NCBI GenBank assembly: GCA_946699065.1
Contig: CAMPDV010000368.1
Span: 62,001 to 126,000, forward strand
Origin: Loxodes magnus
Taxonomy: Eukaryota; Ciliophora; Karyorelictea; Loxodida; Loxodidae
Reading direction: 5' to 3'
Length of the DNA stretch: 64,000 bases
This document shows, piece after piece, positions 26,408-38,500 of the stretch. The translations under genes and the position numbers were made by a program. The notes beneath the pieces were generated by a model. It worked only from the letters and a program-made list of their open reading frames with translations. It was not told where the DNA came from and did no database searches. Position 1 is the stretch's first letter. Every line of letters starts with the position of its first letter.

Positions 26408-26922
26408 TTTAAAACCGCCATAGTTGTTCGAAGGTGAACAACAAGGTCATCTTCATCAGAGGCTGGGGAAGTTAAGTACCCATAATCGACTTTATGTCTT
26501 CTTTTGCTTTGGTTTGGCCTCGAGACATAAGATTCTTAGACCTTCGACACTGACTTGGCTTGGCTTCGTTTATTTTTAATACTGGAACTAAAAAGAAATA
26601 ATATTGCGAGCTTCATCAGAGGTGGGGAATTTAAGTACCCATAATTGACACATGTCGTCCTCTGCTTTGGTGAAGCAATGAGACACAATCCTGCCATGTC
26701 CTTGGACCTCCAGCAAGTATTAAAGATTACGAGTATTCTTAAATTATATCAGTATTGAACATTTTTATCAGTACCGAATAATTATACCAGTATTGTACAA
26801 GGTTTATCAGTATCTGATAATTTTATCAGTAACAAACATTCTTGTCAGTATGAAATTTTTTTTAAAGAGCTGCGCACCATTGAGAGTGCTACGCGCTCTA
26901 TAATCAAATTTATTTATTTATG
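26408..26922 (+). mobile_element. SINE-like element with structured modules, copy 2
   Basis: Full-length partner of the element at 4031-4546, aligned end to end with only scattered substitutions and short indels, which suggests recent activity of the family. It has the same start (TTTAAAACCGCCATAG), two modules, the 19-base repeats, and the terminal hairpin AGAGTG-CTACG-CGCTCT followed by ATAATC and a (TTTA)n tail. In module 1 the outer stem is weakened (CTTTTG for CCTCTG). The flanks do not match copy 1. Confidence 0.8.
26747..26857 (+). repeat. 19-base tandem repeat inside SINE-like copy 2
   Basis: The same array of about six ATCAGTA-centred units as in copy 1, with a few substitutions. 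Confidence 0.7.
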
Positions 26923-27039
26923 TGATATTGCTCAAATGAAAAGATCAAAAGTTTTACTAAGTTTTATAATATGGTTTATAGAAATTAATATGAATATTCT
27001 ATTATTATTATATATATATTTAAATAGAGTAAAAAGCCC

Positions 27040-27386
27040 TTTTCTTCTGATGCTGTTTGGAGGCCCAGCAAGTCAACAAAAAATGATAGAGAACGGAGGA
27101 TAAATCGGAGGAAGAGAAACTAATTACAAGAGAAGGAAGATGTGACAAGCTGGAAAAATCTGAATGCTAGGAGGAAACTTTCTTCATCATAGGTCGGGAA
27201 ATGTATCCGTAATCGCATATTGCATCCTATGCTTTGGAAGGAAAAATTACAGGGACGTACTGCAGGAAGAGGAAACAAGGAAAGAGAAACCTATAAAAAA
27301 AATTTTCGACATTAAATAAAATTAATTTAAAGAACTGCGCACCAACGAGAGGGTTACACGCTCTATAATCCAATTTATTTATCTAT
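27040..27386 (+). mobile_element. SINE-like element, divergent copy 3
   Basis: It shares one structural module and the 3' end with the full copies, but has a different purine-rich 5' body. The module starts TCATCATAGGTCGGG and ends CATCCTATGCTTTGG: its outer stem is CATAGG/CCTATG where the other copies have CAGAGG/CCTCTG, a compensatory change. The inner stems also change on both sides (CGG..CCG; GCA..TGC). The end is AAGAACTGCGCACC, a terminal hairpin with one mismatch, CTCTATAATC and a TTTA-type tail. The 5' boundary is uncertain. Confidence 0.65.
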
Positions 27387-27399
27387 TATTATTAATTAA

Positions 27400-28300
27400 C
27401 TTAAGAAAGTTTTACGATAGAAGAATCTAAATCCCGTCATGAGGACAGAAGCTCATTCTCCCTTTTGCTTAATTTAAATGTTCGGGATAACCAATTTTGG
27501 TTAGATTGATAATTCAGGTTTCTTATAGTTTTCTTTATTTTCATTTGTGATCGTTTTTATTCTCATCTTTCTTTATTATGTAGATTGCTCCACTAAGGCG
27601 GCAATACATTCTATTCATTCTGTCTTCTTCTTTTTTATCCTCTTTTTCTCTTGAATCCAATAATTTTGTTGCTTCTATTAAGATTTCCAACATTTCCTAT
27701 ACAAAATCGTGGGCTTCTGCAGCAGAAGTATTACTTCCTAATCTTTAATTGTTTATCTTTATCTAGATGTTCTTTAGATTCCATATCCATAGGAATTGTT
27801 TCGTTCAAATTTGACTAGTTTGGTTTTAATTACTATAGTTTTTATTCCTATTTACTCTCTAGTTCATTCAGCTCGGTTGAAACACGATTTTGATAATTCT
27901 AAATATTAAAAAATGTATCTATTTTTTGTTTGAAATTATCGTTTCTGGATACAATTGTGCTGATTTTTAAATTCAAGCTTTTATGTGAGTTTCTGGTTAA
28001 GAAATTTAAGCTTCTGTACCTCTTCCAGAAGTTAGCAACCATTAATCCAAGTTGAGTAACATTGCCTTGCCCAGTCCCAAAGTCTAAGATTCTTACTTCC
28101 TGGTACATGAAGATTTCCTATAGTTTGCGTTGTTTTTCTTCCGAAGTCAGTGCTCCTGATGTGTTTATTAATAACTTCTTATTTAATCATTTTAATTTAT
28201 CCCCCTCGATGTCAGGTTGGGAATACTTGCATTGCCTAATCTCTTTAATATGTTTTCAAGGGTTTTAGAAGAAGGTTAAGTCGATTTAAAATAAAACATA
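27400..28300 (-). pseudogene. coding-like relic, possibly ORF1
   Basis: The minus strand carries a coherent phase with SGALTSEEKQRKLQEIFMYQ, RILDFGTGQGNVTQLGLMVA and VSTELNELESKQEQKLQQL. A one-base phase change follows, and then TSAAEAHDFVQEMLEILIEA. The second part is acidic and helical, like the coiled-coil part of the ORF1 proteins nearby, and it abuts the tail of the SINE-like copy 3. I see no clean zinc knuckle. The family is unproven. Confidence 0.35.
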
Positions 28301-29180
28301 CGGTTAATAATTAACATTTCTGATCTTTATCCTACTATAATGAAAAGCCAAACAAGTCCTTTTAGAAATTATAAGCCATTTTTAATCCTTAGTTTTCATG
28401 TTAACGAGATTAAAAAAAAATCATCAATTTAGATTTTAATCTTTAGCTATAATCAAACTGTATTAAATCTGATTTAAAGAGAATTACAAACTTATTTATT
28501 TAAATTACATAATATATCTTCTAAACAATATTCAATGGAAAAATCCAAATTTTTAACTTGTATCTAAATAATTTACAGCGATAAATGTTTCTATAATTAA
28601 AAGTAAATTAATTTAAACCACCAAAAATGCTTTACACTTAATTCCTTTTAAATCTAATCCTTACTATCTAGAATTTTTGAACTTAATTATCGAACTTCTT
28701 CGATTTTAATATTAGACAGATCTTCCAACTTTTACTTTTCTTTTCTTTTCTTTTCTTTCTATTTTCAAAATTTAATTTATTTGATTTAATGAAATTTAGT
28801 TTCAGCTTTCCGTTTTATTTATCACAAAACAACATAATTGTATAAAGTATTAATTTTTAGGTAAATAAAGATGAATTAATTATTTAATAAGATAGCTTTA
28901 TTTCCATATTTATAAAATGTATTACCAGCATATTATCAATAGGTATTTTAAGACTGCTATATGAAAAAGCTTATATTTGCATTAATATGATGATATTGAG
29001 TTTAGGTTTGTGAAAAATGAAGTAATTAATACTTATTTGCTTGAACAACCATTGGAAGTATTGTTATGAACTATTTCATTAGTTTATATTTTGTTAATTA
29101 TTATAGTTTTTCCTTTAGATGGAATTTAATATTGGACAACATCTTATAAAAGGAAAAATCAAGAAGGTTAGATGAAAAGT
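28301..29180. other. AT-rich stretch with a pyrimidine microsatellite
   Basis: Nothing supported apart from the CTTTT run at 28735-28759. Confidence 0.5.
28735..28759 (+). repeat. CTTTT microsatellite
   Basis: Five consecutive CTTTT units, all pyrimidine on the plus strand. Confidence 0.85.
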
Positions 29181-29189
29181 TCTTAAGAT

Positions 29190-29840
29190 CAAAAATAAAA
29201 AATGAAAGCTATTGATTAATCAAATTTTTCATCTCCTTCTTAAGGCAAGCGCATGACAAATCCCAAGCCTGATAATCTAGTAAGGGAAAAATTAAAGAAC
29301 TTAAATAAGTGATAATTAAACAAGAAAAAGCAGTCTTTAATCTTTCCAATTAGATAAGAGAGGATTTGACCAATTATGATAAACTAAGCATTGAAATTAA
29401 TTAGCTTAAAGATCTACTAATAAAAAATTATATTACGCGAGAAAAAAACTGATCTCAGACTTAACTTCCAACATCTCTGTATGAAAAAATGGAAATGGAA
29501 GTTAACTAAAATTAATTATCACACGAACTAACTCCTCAATATCAAGATTAATAAGAGATTATTAAAGATTAAGGTATATTTATTAAAAAAATAGAAGATA
29601 TAAAAATCAATTAAGCAAAAAAATACAAAGAACAATTAGCAGGAAGAAATGCTGATAATGTCAATCAAGCTGGTACAAATTAAAAACTGTTAAACATTTA
29701 AAAAATTGCAAAAATAGGAGGAAACAAAAGCATTAAAAGAAACAACAAGAATATATTGCTAAAAGTACTTATATTTTTCTCTTAAATAAGTAGAAAAAAT
29801 TGGGAACGAAATTATATCTTATTTTAAATAAAACATCTAA
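29190..29840 (+). pseudogene. retrotransposon ORF1 relic with degenerate zinc knuckle
   Basis: An ATG-started piece (MKAIDQSNFSSPSQGKR) gives way after a one-base shift to a long helical phase: LKQVIIKQEKAVFNLSNQIR, YDKLSIEINQLKDLLIKN, KKIEDIKINQAKKYKEQL. From 29650 in another phase lies CWQCQSSWYKLK followed, one base out of frame, by a Cys codon. This matches the C-x2-C-x4-H-x4-C knuckle with His changed to Tyr (TAC for CAC) and a base lost in an A run. The second residue is TGA, as in the knuckle at 31.0 kb, where the intact ORF1 has Phe. Order and composition match the other ORF1 proteins here; two frameshifts mark it as a relic. Confidence 0.5.
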
Positions 29841-30720
29841 AATTATAAAAATTTATTAAAAATGGAATAAAGAATAAAATTTTAATTTTTGTTGAATTTT
29901 ATTAACTTTATTATAATTTTAAGATAATACACCATTTTCTACATAAATTATTCCATTATATGAATAATTAAATATAATATATTTTAATATTATCTAATTT
30001 TTGGTGTCATTTTTAATTGAGACTTTTATATTTTTTGTTTTGCTAAATTTATTTGAATTATAAGCTTTCAAGTATTTTTTCTTTTCATTTTTTTAGTTTT
30101 TTTTATCTTTTATTTCATTTTTTATATTTTAATTATTTTAATTTTTGTCTTATTTATTGCATTTTTTTTGAAATTGCATTATATTTTCGAAAAAGATATT
30201 TAATTTGATTTTTCTGATTTAATTATCGAATTTATTTATTTAATTTTTTAGATTTAGATTATTCTTTAGATCTTCTTGAGCTTACCTTTTTATCTTACGT
30301 TCAAGCATAATTTAAATATTTTCCTTAACTTAATTTTACTGAAATCTTTTATCTATTAAACATTAGCAAGTTTGCTATTTGCAATTTCTTCTAAATTTAC
30401 CTTTCTCTTTTATTCCCTTATATAAATACTTTATAGTATAACTATAAAATTTTCTGATTTACAGTATATTATCCATTGAATGTATGATTACCTTAAAATC
30501 TATAATTTCATCTCACCTATTTACTCTATAATTAACATCTAAACTTCTTTGCTTTATTTAAAGCTTTTTTCACAATTCTTATCCTAAGTATATATTCAGT
30601 CCTTTGATATTATTTAAGAAGTTCTTTGCTCATTTAACTAGCTTTGAAAATCTATCCATTATTGAATAAATAAATATCTTTGCTTTGAATCTCTTCACTT
30701 CTATTATATAAGCTTATAAT
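29841..30720. other. very AT-rich stretch, nothing supported
   Basis: Long T and A runs, with no coding or structural signal. Confidence 0.5.
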
Positions 30721-30734
30721 AATAATAATGCAAA

Positions 30735-31527
30735 CTAAATGTTAAGAGTTTTGAAGTTCTTCGGGATTCCAACCGATTTCGCTCTGCCTTTTTTTTAACG
30801 TGGATATACCACGGCCTTTTTTTGAATGTGGGTAGCTACCACAATGAATTTTCCATGTTACCACTAAATAATTTCTATTTATAAATTCCTGAGTCGGTTA
30901 TTCAAAGTTTGTTTAACATCCTTCATGTTTTTATTTCTTCTCTTTTTTTCAATTTTTATCATTTTTAACAATTTTTTAATAAGTGATATTTCGACCTACA
31001 ACATCAACAATTTTTTGTCTATTTTTTTTATTCAACTAAGGTAAAACTAATTTTTCTATTTGATCTATTCTTTTAATTAAACTTTTATCAACATTTTATT
31101 CTATATTTATTTCTTAATCTTTTGCTTAAGAAGGGAGGACTTCAATACTCATATTTACCCCTTGTTCGAAATTATTTTAAGACTGAGTATAGAGCTATTG
31201 TTCTGTCACAATATTGTTTTATATAAGCTATTTCCTAAGAATTAATAGTTCGTTATTTTGATCCTCAATGTTATTCATAAGCTCTCTAATTCTTTCTCCT
31301 TGATTATATGTTTCTTCTTCACATTTAGAAATTAATTTTTTCATCTTTTCCATTTCAATTGAAAGCGAAGTGCTCTCATTAACTTATCCAACCATTACTT
31401 TGCCTTCTGAAGAGGAGCTTGATAAGTGTTCCATTGATTTCTACTTCTTCTCTAGTTCTTTGTTAGCTCTTCTTCTTGCGTTCCTTGCCTAATTTTTAGA
31501 TAGTCGAATAATCTATTCCATTTCCAT
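30735..31527 (-). pseudogene. retrotransposon ORF1, coiled coil and CCHC knuckle, one frameshift
   Basis: From ATG (complement of 31525-31527) a verified phase runs about 180 codons without any TGA. It has a basic N terminus (NARRRANKELEKKQK), then heptad-like helices (EMEKMKKLISKCEEE, ELLILRKQLIQNN) and an acidic/Gln linker. After a one-base shift in an A-rich run the second phase begins with the knuckle at 30968-31009: CWCCRSKYHLLKNC, a perfect C-x2-C-x4-H-x4-C, with its Trp encoded by TGA. It continues with SGIYKQKLFSGNMENSLW, which resembles GGQIYKPKWYTIQGDW in the same place of the intact ORF1 at 32.9 kb. Without the frameshift it would be a full ORF1 of about 260 residues. Two short palindromes in the tail, CGTGG/CCACG and TGTGG/CCACA, lie inside this coding phase. 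Confidence 0.7.
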
Positions 31528-32918
31528 TTTTTATTTGATTATATAAGCTTATTTTAAATTAGCTAACAGTGCTAATTTTCATCTAGTATAAAGAGTTCCC
31601 AGAAATATTTTAGTTAAATATCGTTTTAAACTAAATTTGATTTAACTTGAAATCTAATTTTTAAGGCTATTACAATAATATAGCCAATTTGCTGTAATAA
31701 GTTATAAAGGTAACTGAGTGTTACAAACTGAAAAGCAAGGTATTTGAATTAATACTGAAACTTAATATTCATAGATAGGAAAACTATGAAGTAAGGAATA
31801 CTAAAAGAAGAATCTTTATAGCATTCATTGCTTTAACTTACAGATATAAAGACTACAGAGCTACCAACTACAAGTCTATTATAGTAATATACCAGTAGAA
31901 GAAACAAATCAATTGATAAACTACAGATATTTAAATCGATAAGCTTAAGATAAGTAAGAAAGTTAGATTAATAAACTTGGCCAAAGATAGTCTAACAAAT
32001 ACAAAACTATATTAAAGTTTCTCTCCTTTAACTATGATTTGTCTCTAATGAATTTAGTTGTAAGATAGATTCACTAAGATACAAAGAAAATGTAAGGAAA
32101 AAGTTTTAAAATTACAATGTTTGAATTGGTCTGTTCCAAGAGGTATAAAGAAAGGAAAAAAATAAAGAAACTTGTGGGAAGTACAACTATCCTATGAAGT
32201 AGATCTTTAAATAAATTTAGAATTATGTTGTGATTAGAAGTTTAAGGTTTTTGACTATTAATGAAATAAACATGAAGGAGTAGAAAAAAGCTGCCTAAAT
32301 TTTATGAAGAGGCTAATGAATCAAAAATTTAAGAAAGAGAATTAGTTAAATTGAAAAACCATTAAGTTAAGGATGCTGAATAACACTCTATCCAATTAAA
32401 TGAGTAAAACACGCTAATTATCATATCGTATGTTTAAAAAAAGATAGTCTGTAGCTTGAAATTCAAGGATTTAAAAACTTATATGACGAATATAGAAAAA
32501 GAAAAGCAAGATTCAATAATTTTAGGTAAAAATTCAATATTTTACAGCCGCTCATAAAATCCTTTTACAAGCAAATTAAACAACTTGATACATAAAAAAG
32601 TACGGTTAACATTTTGAAGGGTAGTTTTTTAATTTGGAGTAATAACTAATTAAAATACTAAAGACGAAAAAACTTGGTAGAAAGAAATTTCAGTTTCTGA
32701 TTAGATTTCAAAGAGATAATTTTAATTTCTTATGTGACTATTCCAAAGAAAAAATGGTAGAAGGGTTCAAGAAAGGCTTTTATACCACCTCCTAAAAAGG
32801 GGAGAGAAAATAAGAACCCTCATCTTTAACTCACACATCTTCTTCCTAGAAATAATCTTCTTCTCAAAACTTTCAAGAATAATAGACTCGACTAAGAACT
32901 TCCAGGGTAACCACTAAG
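31528..32918. other. stretch between divergent ORF1 copies
   Basis: It holds the presumed 5' leaders of the minus-strand ORF1 (left) and the plus-strand ORF1 (right). The right part, from about 32.1 kb, is purine-rich and may be coding or leader, but I recognise nothing in it. Confidence 0.35.
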
Positions 32919-33656
32919 ATGGGACAAAAGCGCCAAAAGGCTACCCCGATGACACCAACTGAAGAGGAAGAACCTAGAAAGGTGCTGGAGACGCAAGAAG
33001 CAGCACCCGTGCGAGAGTTTGCGATGCCACAGTTCCAGGAAGAACAGGCATAAATTTTAGTCGCATTCTCTGACCTGAAGGAGGAAGTAAAGAGGCTACG
33101 ATTAGAGAATAGAGCTCTAAAAAATCAAGTTACTGAGCTCAAGGAATGGAAAGAAAGCTTCTGGGAAATCTACGATTGAGAGCAAAACATTTTCTTCAGG
33201 GAAATGGGATTGCTGCAGCAGAGAGCAACTGTGCTTGAAGAGAACAGCAAGTAGCAATAGTAGTAGGAATTCAAAGTTAGGACAATTCAAGATACAATGG
33301 ACATAGAAGGAGCTACTAATTTACCGAAGAGTCCAGATAAGAAATGAATTAGAAATAAACCAAGATGCTTTGAATGCAAACAAACTGGACATAAATATAG
33401 ACAATGTTAGAAATTAAAATTAATTAAATAATAGTACTGGAATAGAAAATAATAAGAAAAATAATAGTACTAATATTAGGATAAGATTAGACGAGAATTC
33501 TGTAACTAATTTTATCCGTCAGGAGGTCAAATATACAAACCGAAGTGGTACACAATCCAAGGCGACTGAAGAAAGAGTTTTGAAGGGAGCTGGTTCCAGC
33601 CAGGTTCTCAAACTGGTCCTGTGAACACGAGGTCGAAAGTCCTCCAAGTTCACTAA
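32919..33656 (+). CDS. retrotransposon ORF1: coiled coil plus CCHC zinc knuckle, apparently intact
   Basis: Nucleic-acid-binding ORF1 protein of a non-LTR element. One phase, checked line by line, runs from MGQKRQKATPMTPTEEEE to the region of 33.65 kb. It contains a leucine-zipper-like helix (LKEEVKRLRLENRALKNQ), more helix (REMGLLQQRATVLEENSK), a Gln tract (CAA with TAG codons), and the knuckle CFECKQTGHKYRQC at 33366-33407. A basic Gln/Tyr-rich tail follows with GGQIYKPKW and SFEGSWFQPGSQ. TGA falls in frame at 33177, 33345 and 33567, each Trp-compatible, against five TGG. The gene is clearly richer in GC than its surroundings, as expected of a recent arrival. The end is uncertain: the TAA at 33654 is chosen because sequence turns low-complexity afterwards, though TAA normally reads as Gln here. 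No ORF2 follows, so this is a 5' or solo copy. Confidence 0.75.
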
Positions 33657-35085
33657 ACTCCAATTTAAACTTTTTAATTTAGTAATATATATGTGACTAT
33701 TCCAATTTATTATTAGAGCAGTTTGGTTTGCTTGATATTAAACTCTCTTATCCTTTTAGTTGTAAATCTATTTTAATAATATATCTAAATAAAATTCTAT
33801 AGGATATGAAAGTTAAAAATAGAGGCATCTAAAGCTTCCATTCCATTGTGAGCTTATTAAAGATTTTTATCATATTCTGCAATCTCTTCTTATAATACTA
33901 GAAGCAGTAATTTAAATTAGTATAAAAGCATTCTTTTATCATTATTTTGATAACTACAATTCTATAATATCTTTAGATCTGCTAATTTTAATCAAGCTAA
34001 CACTAATTCTATTAAGATCAAACTCTTTAAGATATTGGCTAGAAATGCTATACATTTGAGTGTTAAGCATATTATATAAGTTTAATCCTCTTTATATTCT
34101 TAATTAATTTCCATCAATTTAGAGTTTAGCATCTTTTAGATGTGTATAATCTCTCCTTCCAATCAAGCTTAAATCTTTGCTTTATAGGAAACAATTTAGC
34201 TAGATCCTTTAATCCAATTTCTAAATCCCTCATATAAACTCTAGCTTTTTACTTCTAATTTTTATCAATTGAAATTTTGCTTCTACCTTAGAAGAGCTTC
34301 GTCTTTTATAGAATACTCTAATAATTCAGTCAAACATATATACAATAAGCCAGATTTCATTGATAGAGAGATATCACTAAATTTATGATCTTGTAGCTTT
34401 TAAAATCTTACTAATAGTTAAGGTAAAGATAAGAAAGTTAAATGACTTAGTCTCATTTCAATAGATTTTAAGAGAAAATGCTTAAATAATTACCATCAAT
34501 CATGGATTATAAGTACATAAATTTGAAATTTAATTGGTAATTTATTTGATTCTCAATTACTGTCTAAAGAAGAAAATAAAAAGAGAAGGGTAAGAAGCAA
34601 GGTAGTTTATCAAGCCTGATTTTTTCTATTTTTAAGAAAGAAAGTATTATAGATTGTCCCCTAAAAGGAATTTAAGGTTTTTGTGATGCTTTTAATTTAG
34701 ACTACAGTTGATTCAGAATATTAAGTTAATTGAAACTGCTAAATGGCTTTGTGCAGGACTATGTCTATTTTATAAGTATATTTGGCTTTGATTTTATTCA
34801 TTTTTTTGATTCTTCAGTTAAGAGTTAGAATTATTAAAGAGAAAATTTCTGAACTTAGCTGATAGTAAAGACTTTAAAAATGATTATATGAGTTTATTTA
34901 AATTTTTTTTGGATTTCAGCTGACAATCAAAATTATTCAGTCAGTGAATACTCAGAAAAAATTAAGTACAAATCATGACGATAAACTGCAAATCAGATTC
35001 TAAAATAGATTCATTTAAAATCTTAGAAGTAAATAAGTTTTAGAGCTTTTAGTATCATAAAAATATGGATGTCGGCTATGATCAT
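33657..35085. other. AT-rich stretch, nothing supported
   Basis: No endonuclease or reverse transcriptase motif follows the ORF1, although an ORF2 would be expected here in a full element. Confidence 0.45.
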
Positions 35086-35089
35086 GAGA

Positions 35090-35500
35090 ACTAGAAAGAG
35101 ATCTAGTTCAGTGTATACATTGCGAGTAATCTCACACTAAATGCCACCACGGGGAAGGGGGCACAAGCTCAGAAGAGACAACCTAACTTGACCGAAGGTT
35201 CTCGCTAACAGTGTGAAAGTTTGACTAACGAGCTGCTAATGACTTAACTATAATTCTTATTTAGATCTTATTCAAGAAGACTAGAGAATTTGGTTCAAAA
35301 TTTAAGATTAATCTTTAATAAGTAGATTCCCCATTTGGAGAGCTGTCGTGATTCATTGGACGAACAGAATGAAAGCAAGAAGAATGAGAACATTTTTTTA
35401 TAATTAAATATTAATATTGAAAGAGTTGTTCGCCAACTAGGTGGTATGCTCACTATAATCGGATTTATTATTATTTATTTATCAATACCTCAGAAATATA
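35090..35500 (+). mobile_element. GC-rich retroelement end with a related tail
   Basis: The segment starts near AGTGTATACATTGCGAG and includes CCACCACGGGGAAGGGGGCA, unusual GC for this DNA. It ends with GTTGTTCGCCAACTAGG, GTGGTATGCTCAC, TATAATCGGATTTATT and a TTTA-type tail. The TATAATC plus oligo(TTTA) end recalls the SINE-like family, but the body does not match the other copies, so it is probably a separate family or the 3' end of another LINE. A possible long-range stem is AGTGT..ACACT. Confidence 0.5.
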
Positions 35501-38500
35501 TATTTACCATTTCATTTATCAGAAGATAGATTGCATATTTTTCCTTTTGCTACTGGAGGCTGTTGTAAGAGTTTTAGAGATGTAGTAGTTTAATCATGAT
35601 AAATTATAATTGATAAATGCTGTTTGAGGATTTGATTTAATAATTTTTTGCGACTTTAACTAAATTATTATTAATTAATTTAAAGTTTAAGTCTTTATTT
35701 AACTAAAAATCTATTTTCCCTAGTTATAAAATTTGCTCTCCTCAATTATATCAATTTTGCTTGAATAAGAATCTTAAAAGATATTCATCGGATAAATATC
35801 TTTTATTCTTAATAGCTTTTATAATCAAATTTCTTATTTATATTTACCATTATTTTTAAAGACTTAATGCTTTATAATTAGATAAAATGCTTTTATAACA
35901 TTATATCATATTTACATTTTAGACTTATTCCCTTTTCATTTTAAGTTTTAATATTTTTATATATCATATAAAAGTCTTTTACCATAGTTTTAAATCTAAT
36001 CATCTCTGTATACTGTATAGTAAAATATAATTTAGGATTTATAAATATAAACCATATCTATTTTATTTAGCCATCGTATAAACTTTATCTTCATATTAAG
36101 GACTCCAAACTTTTTTGTCATTCAAGCAATTATTTTTAAATTAATTTTCTTATTTTAATTTTTAGCCAGTTTAGCTTCATATTTTTCTACAAGCACCATA
36201 TTTACATCTTTATAGCTCCTTTTTTATTTTCTCTACCATTGCTTTCACATATAAATTTCTTAATTTATATAAGTTATTAGCATCGTTTCATTGCTGATAA
36301 AGTTCTTACATCAGCATTTTAGATTTTATCTATTTAATAGACAACAAAATAAAGTTAATTTTAGTATTAAAGCATTTTGTTTCTTAACGAGACTAAACTC
36401 TCTTATATGTAATGCTATTTAACCTGAGTAAATATTTTAATTTCTCTTATTTCTAAAATATAGTGAGTTATGAAGCATTTGTTTAAAATTATAAAGATTG
36501 TAACTAAGTTTAAAATAAATATTTCTAGTATATTTAAAATACCTTCAGGACACACTATTACTCCGATTATAAGCTATTTATATAAGCTTTTAGTATATTA
36601 TTATGTAGCGTTTCTTAGTTAAATGGTAAAGATATAATTCCAAAAAGAAGCATTTTATTTGCTTATCTACTTACTTTAATAAGTATATTAGCTAATGCTT
36701 TAAAATATTAAGATAGTGATAGAATTATAATGCATTTAATTAAGAGGGAATGCTAATTAGTTTAATTTATTAATAATAGAATACTTGCTTTATATATAAA
36801 GAGAGAGATACATATAAGGAGATACTGATTATTTAAATATATCAGAATTTAGATAAACATATCAAATTAGAAAATAGAAGGAAAAAGCTTTGGTATAGTA
36901 GAAAAAATTCCAGCTAAAGGAATTGCTATGCATTTTAATTATCAAGAGCACCATTCCATTTGTTCAACATCATAGGTATTAGTTTTTTGTATAAATATCT
37001 TCAGTAAAGGATGGATTTAAAAATAAGAAAAATGTGATTTAACAAGGAGACTGTCTACTAAAATCCCTTAATAGCTAAAAAGAGCATTCTTGAAAATTCA
37101 GTTTTAATAAACTTATTCATCACTTAACATTATTTTAGCAAGAACAGTGAAGAATCTTTTATTTGAAGCAGGTGGTAAAATTTTTATCAAACAGAAAGAG
37201 AAAAATGGTCTAAATGAAGCAAGAGCTATCGTATAAAAGCGTAATATTGAGACATTAACTTGAAGATATTTATTATATCTTTTTTCATAACTCTTATGAA
37301 AAATTTGAATAACTTTAAAGTTCAAATGCTTATTTATCCTATCAGTGTCTTTAAAATACGCATCTATTATAAGTAATAAAATTAAATGAAAATTAATAAG
37401 TAAATTTAAGTGTTATAATGTGCTATCCATTATTGTATTTTATTGGATATGCATTAATTAATGAAGCTAAGTTTAAGAATTTATATTTATCTTTAAAAGA
37501 AGTTAATTCAAATTTTATCTATGGAAATCTATTTGAAATACTTTCACCAGCTTGTACTAAAATAACTTTAAATTTAAAACGAAGAAAGTACTTCAATTCC
37601 TTTGATTACTTATCAAACTTTAATTTGCTGCTTTTCTTCTCTTGTGGATATGAATTACACAATTATATAAGGGATTTTTATATCTTTTTGTATATTATCT
37701 TAGTAAGAACAAAATGCTATACATAACCAACTTCTATAAGCAGGTTGCTGCTACTTTAAAGTTATTTTATTTGATATGCAAATTTGAAAATTAACTGTAA
37801 TATAATGAACCTTTTATTTTAAAAAAAAGTGGTTAAGTGTTTATTATTTCTTCTTCAACTTCACTTTGAGTGTTGATACTAGAATTAGTAGATAATATAA
37901 AAAGATAAGCTTAAACTAAAAAGCATTCCTTTACTCAATTACCCTTTCTTATTTTTATAATGATTAGATTCATACGATACCATTGTGCATTGAAGTTTCT
38001 CTTTTTATCCTTCCTATGCTAATAAGTTATACAAAGGCAGAGGTGTTTAAGTATTTGAATAAGATCAAAATTTTTACATATGAACGAAAGAAGGTGAAGC
38101 TGGAGCTTGAAAAGAGGTACTATGATTCCTAGAAAAGATAAATCTATTTAATTGAATATTATAGCATTTCTTCTTATTTAGGCTAATTGATTCTTCTATA
38201 AGGATATGCCTATTACTATATCTCTTAGTTTACTAAGTAATAGTTATTATATAATAATTGATATGATCAATTTAGATTAAGTGAGGTATAGACTAAGTGT
38301 AAGAGTAAAAATGATATTAAATTTCCTTTTTTATCGAATATTTAAATATAATAATTTGATGTTTGTAATTATGTTCAAAATGAAATACAGAAATACCTTA
38401 TACTAGCTAATAATGATTATAATTTAGAATCAAGTGAAATAAATATTCAAAATTTTAATAATGAAGATAAAATGCTTTATAGCCAGGTCATATTTAATAT

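Noticed and set aside
30790-30845. Two hairpins, CGTGG-ATATA-CCACG and TGTGG..CCACA
   Set aside because: They fall inside the tail of an ORF1 coding phase and encode Trp/His/Leu residues; a terminator or regulatory role has no further support.
37418-37726. A 102-codon standard-code ORF on the plus strand
   Set aside because: Under the local code every frame stays open here, other frames read at least as well, and no family motif supports this one.
36600-38300. Possible cullin-like protein on the plus strand
   Set aside because: Only a loose resemblance to helical repeats, and three competing frames look equally protein-like.
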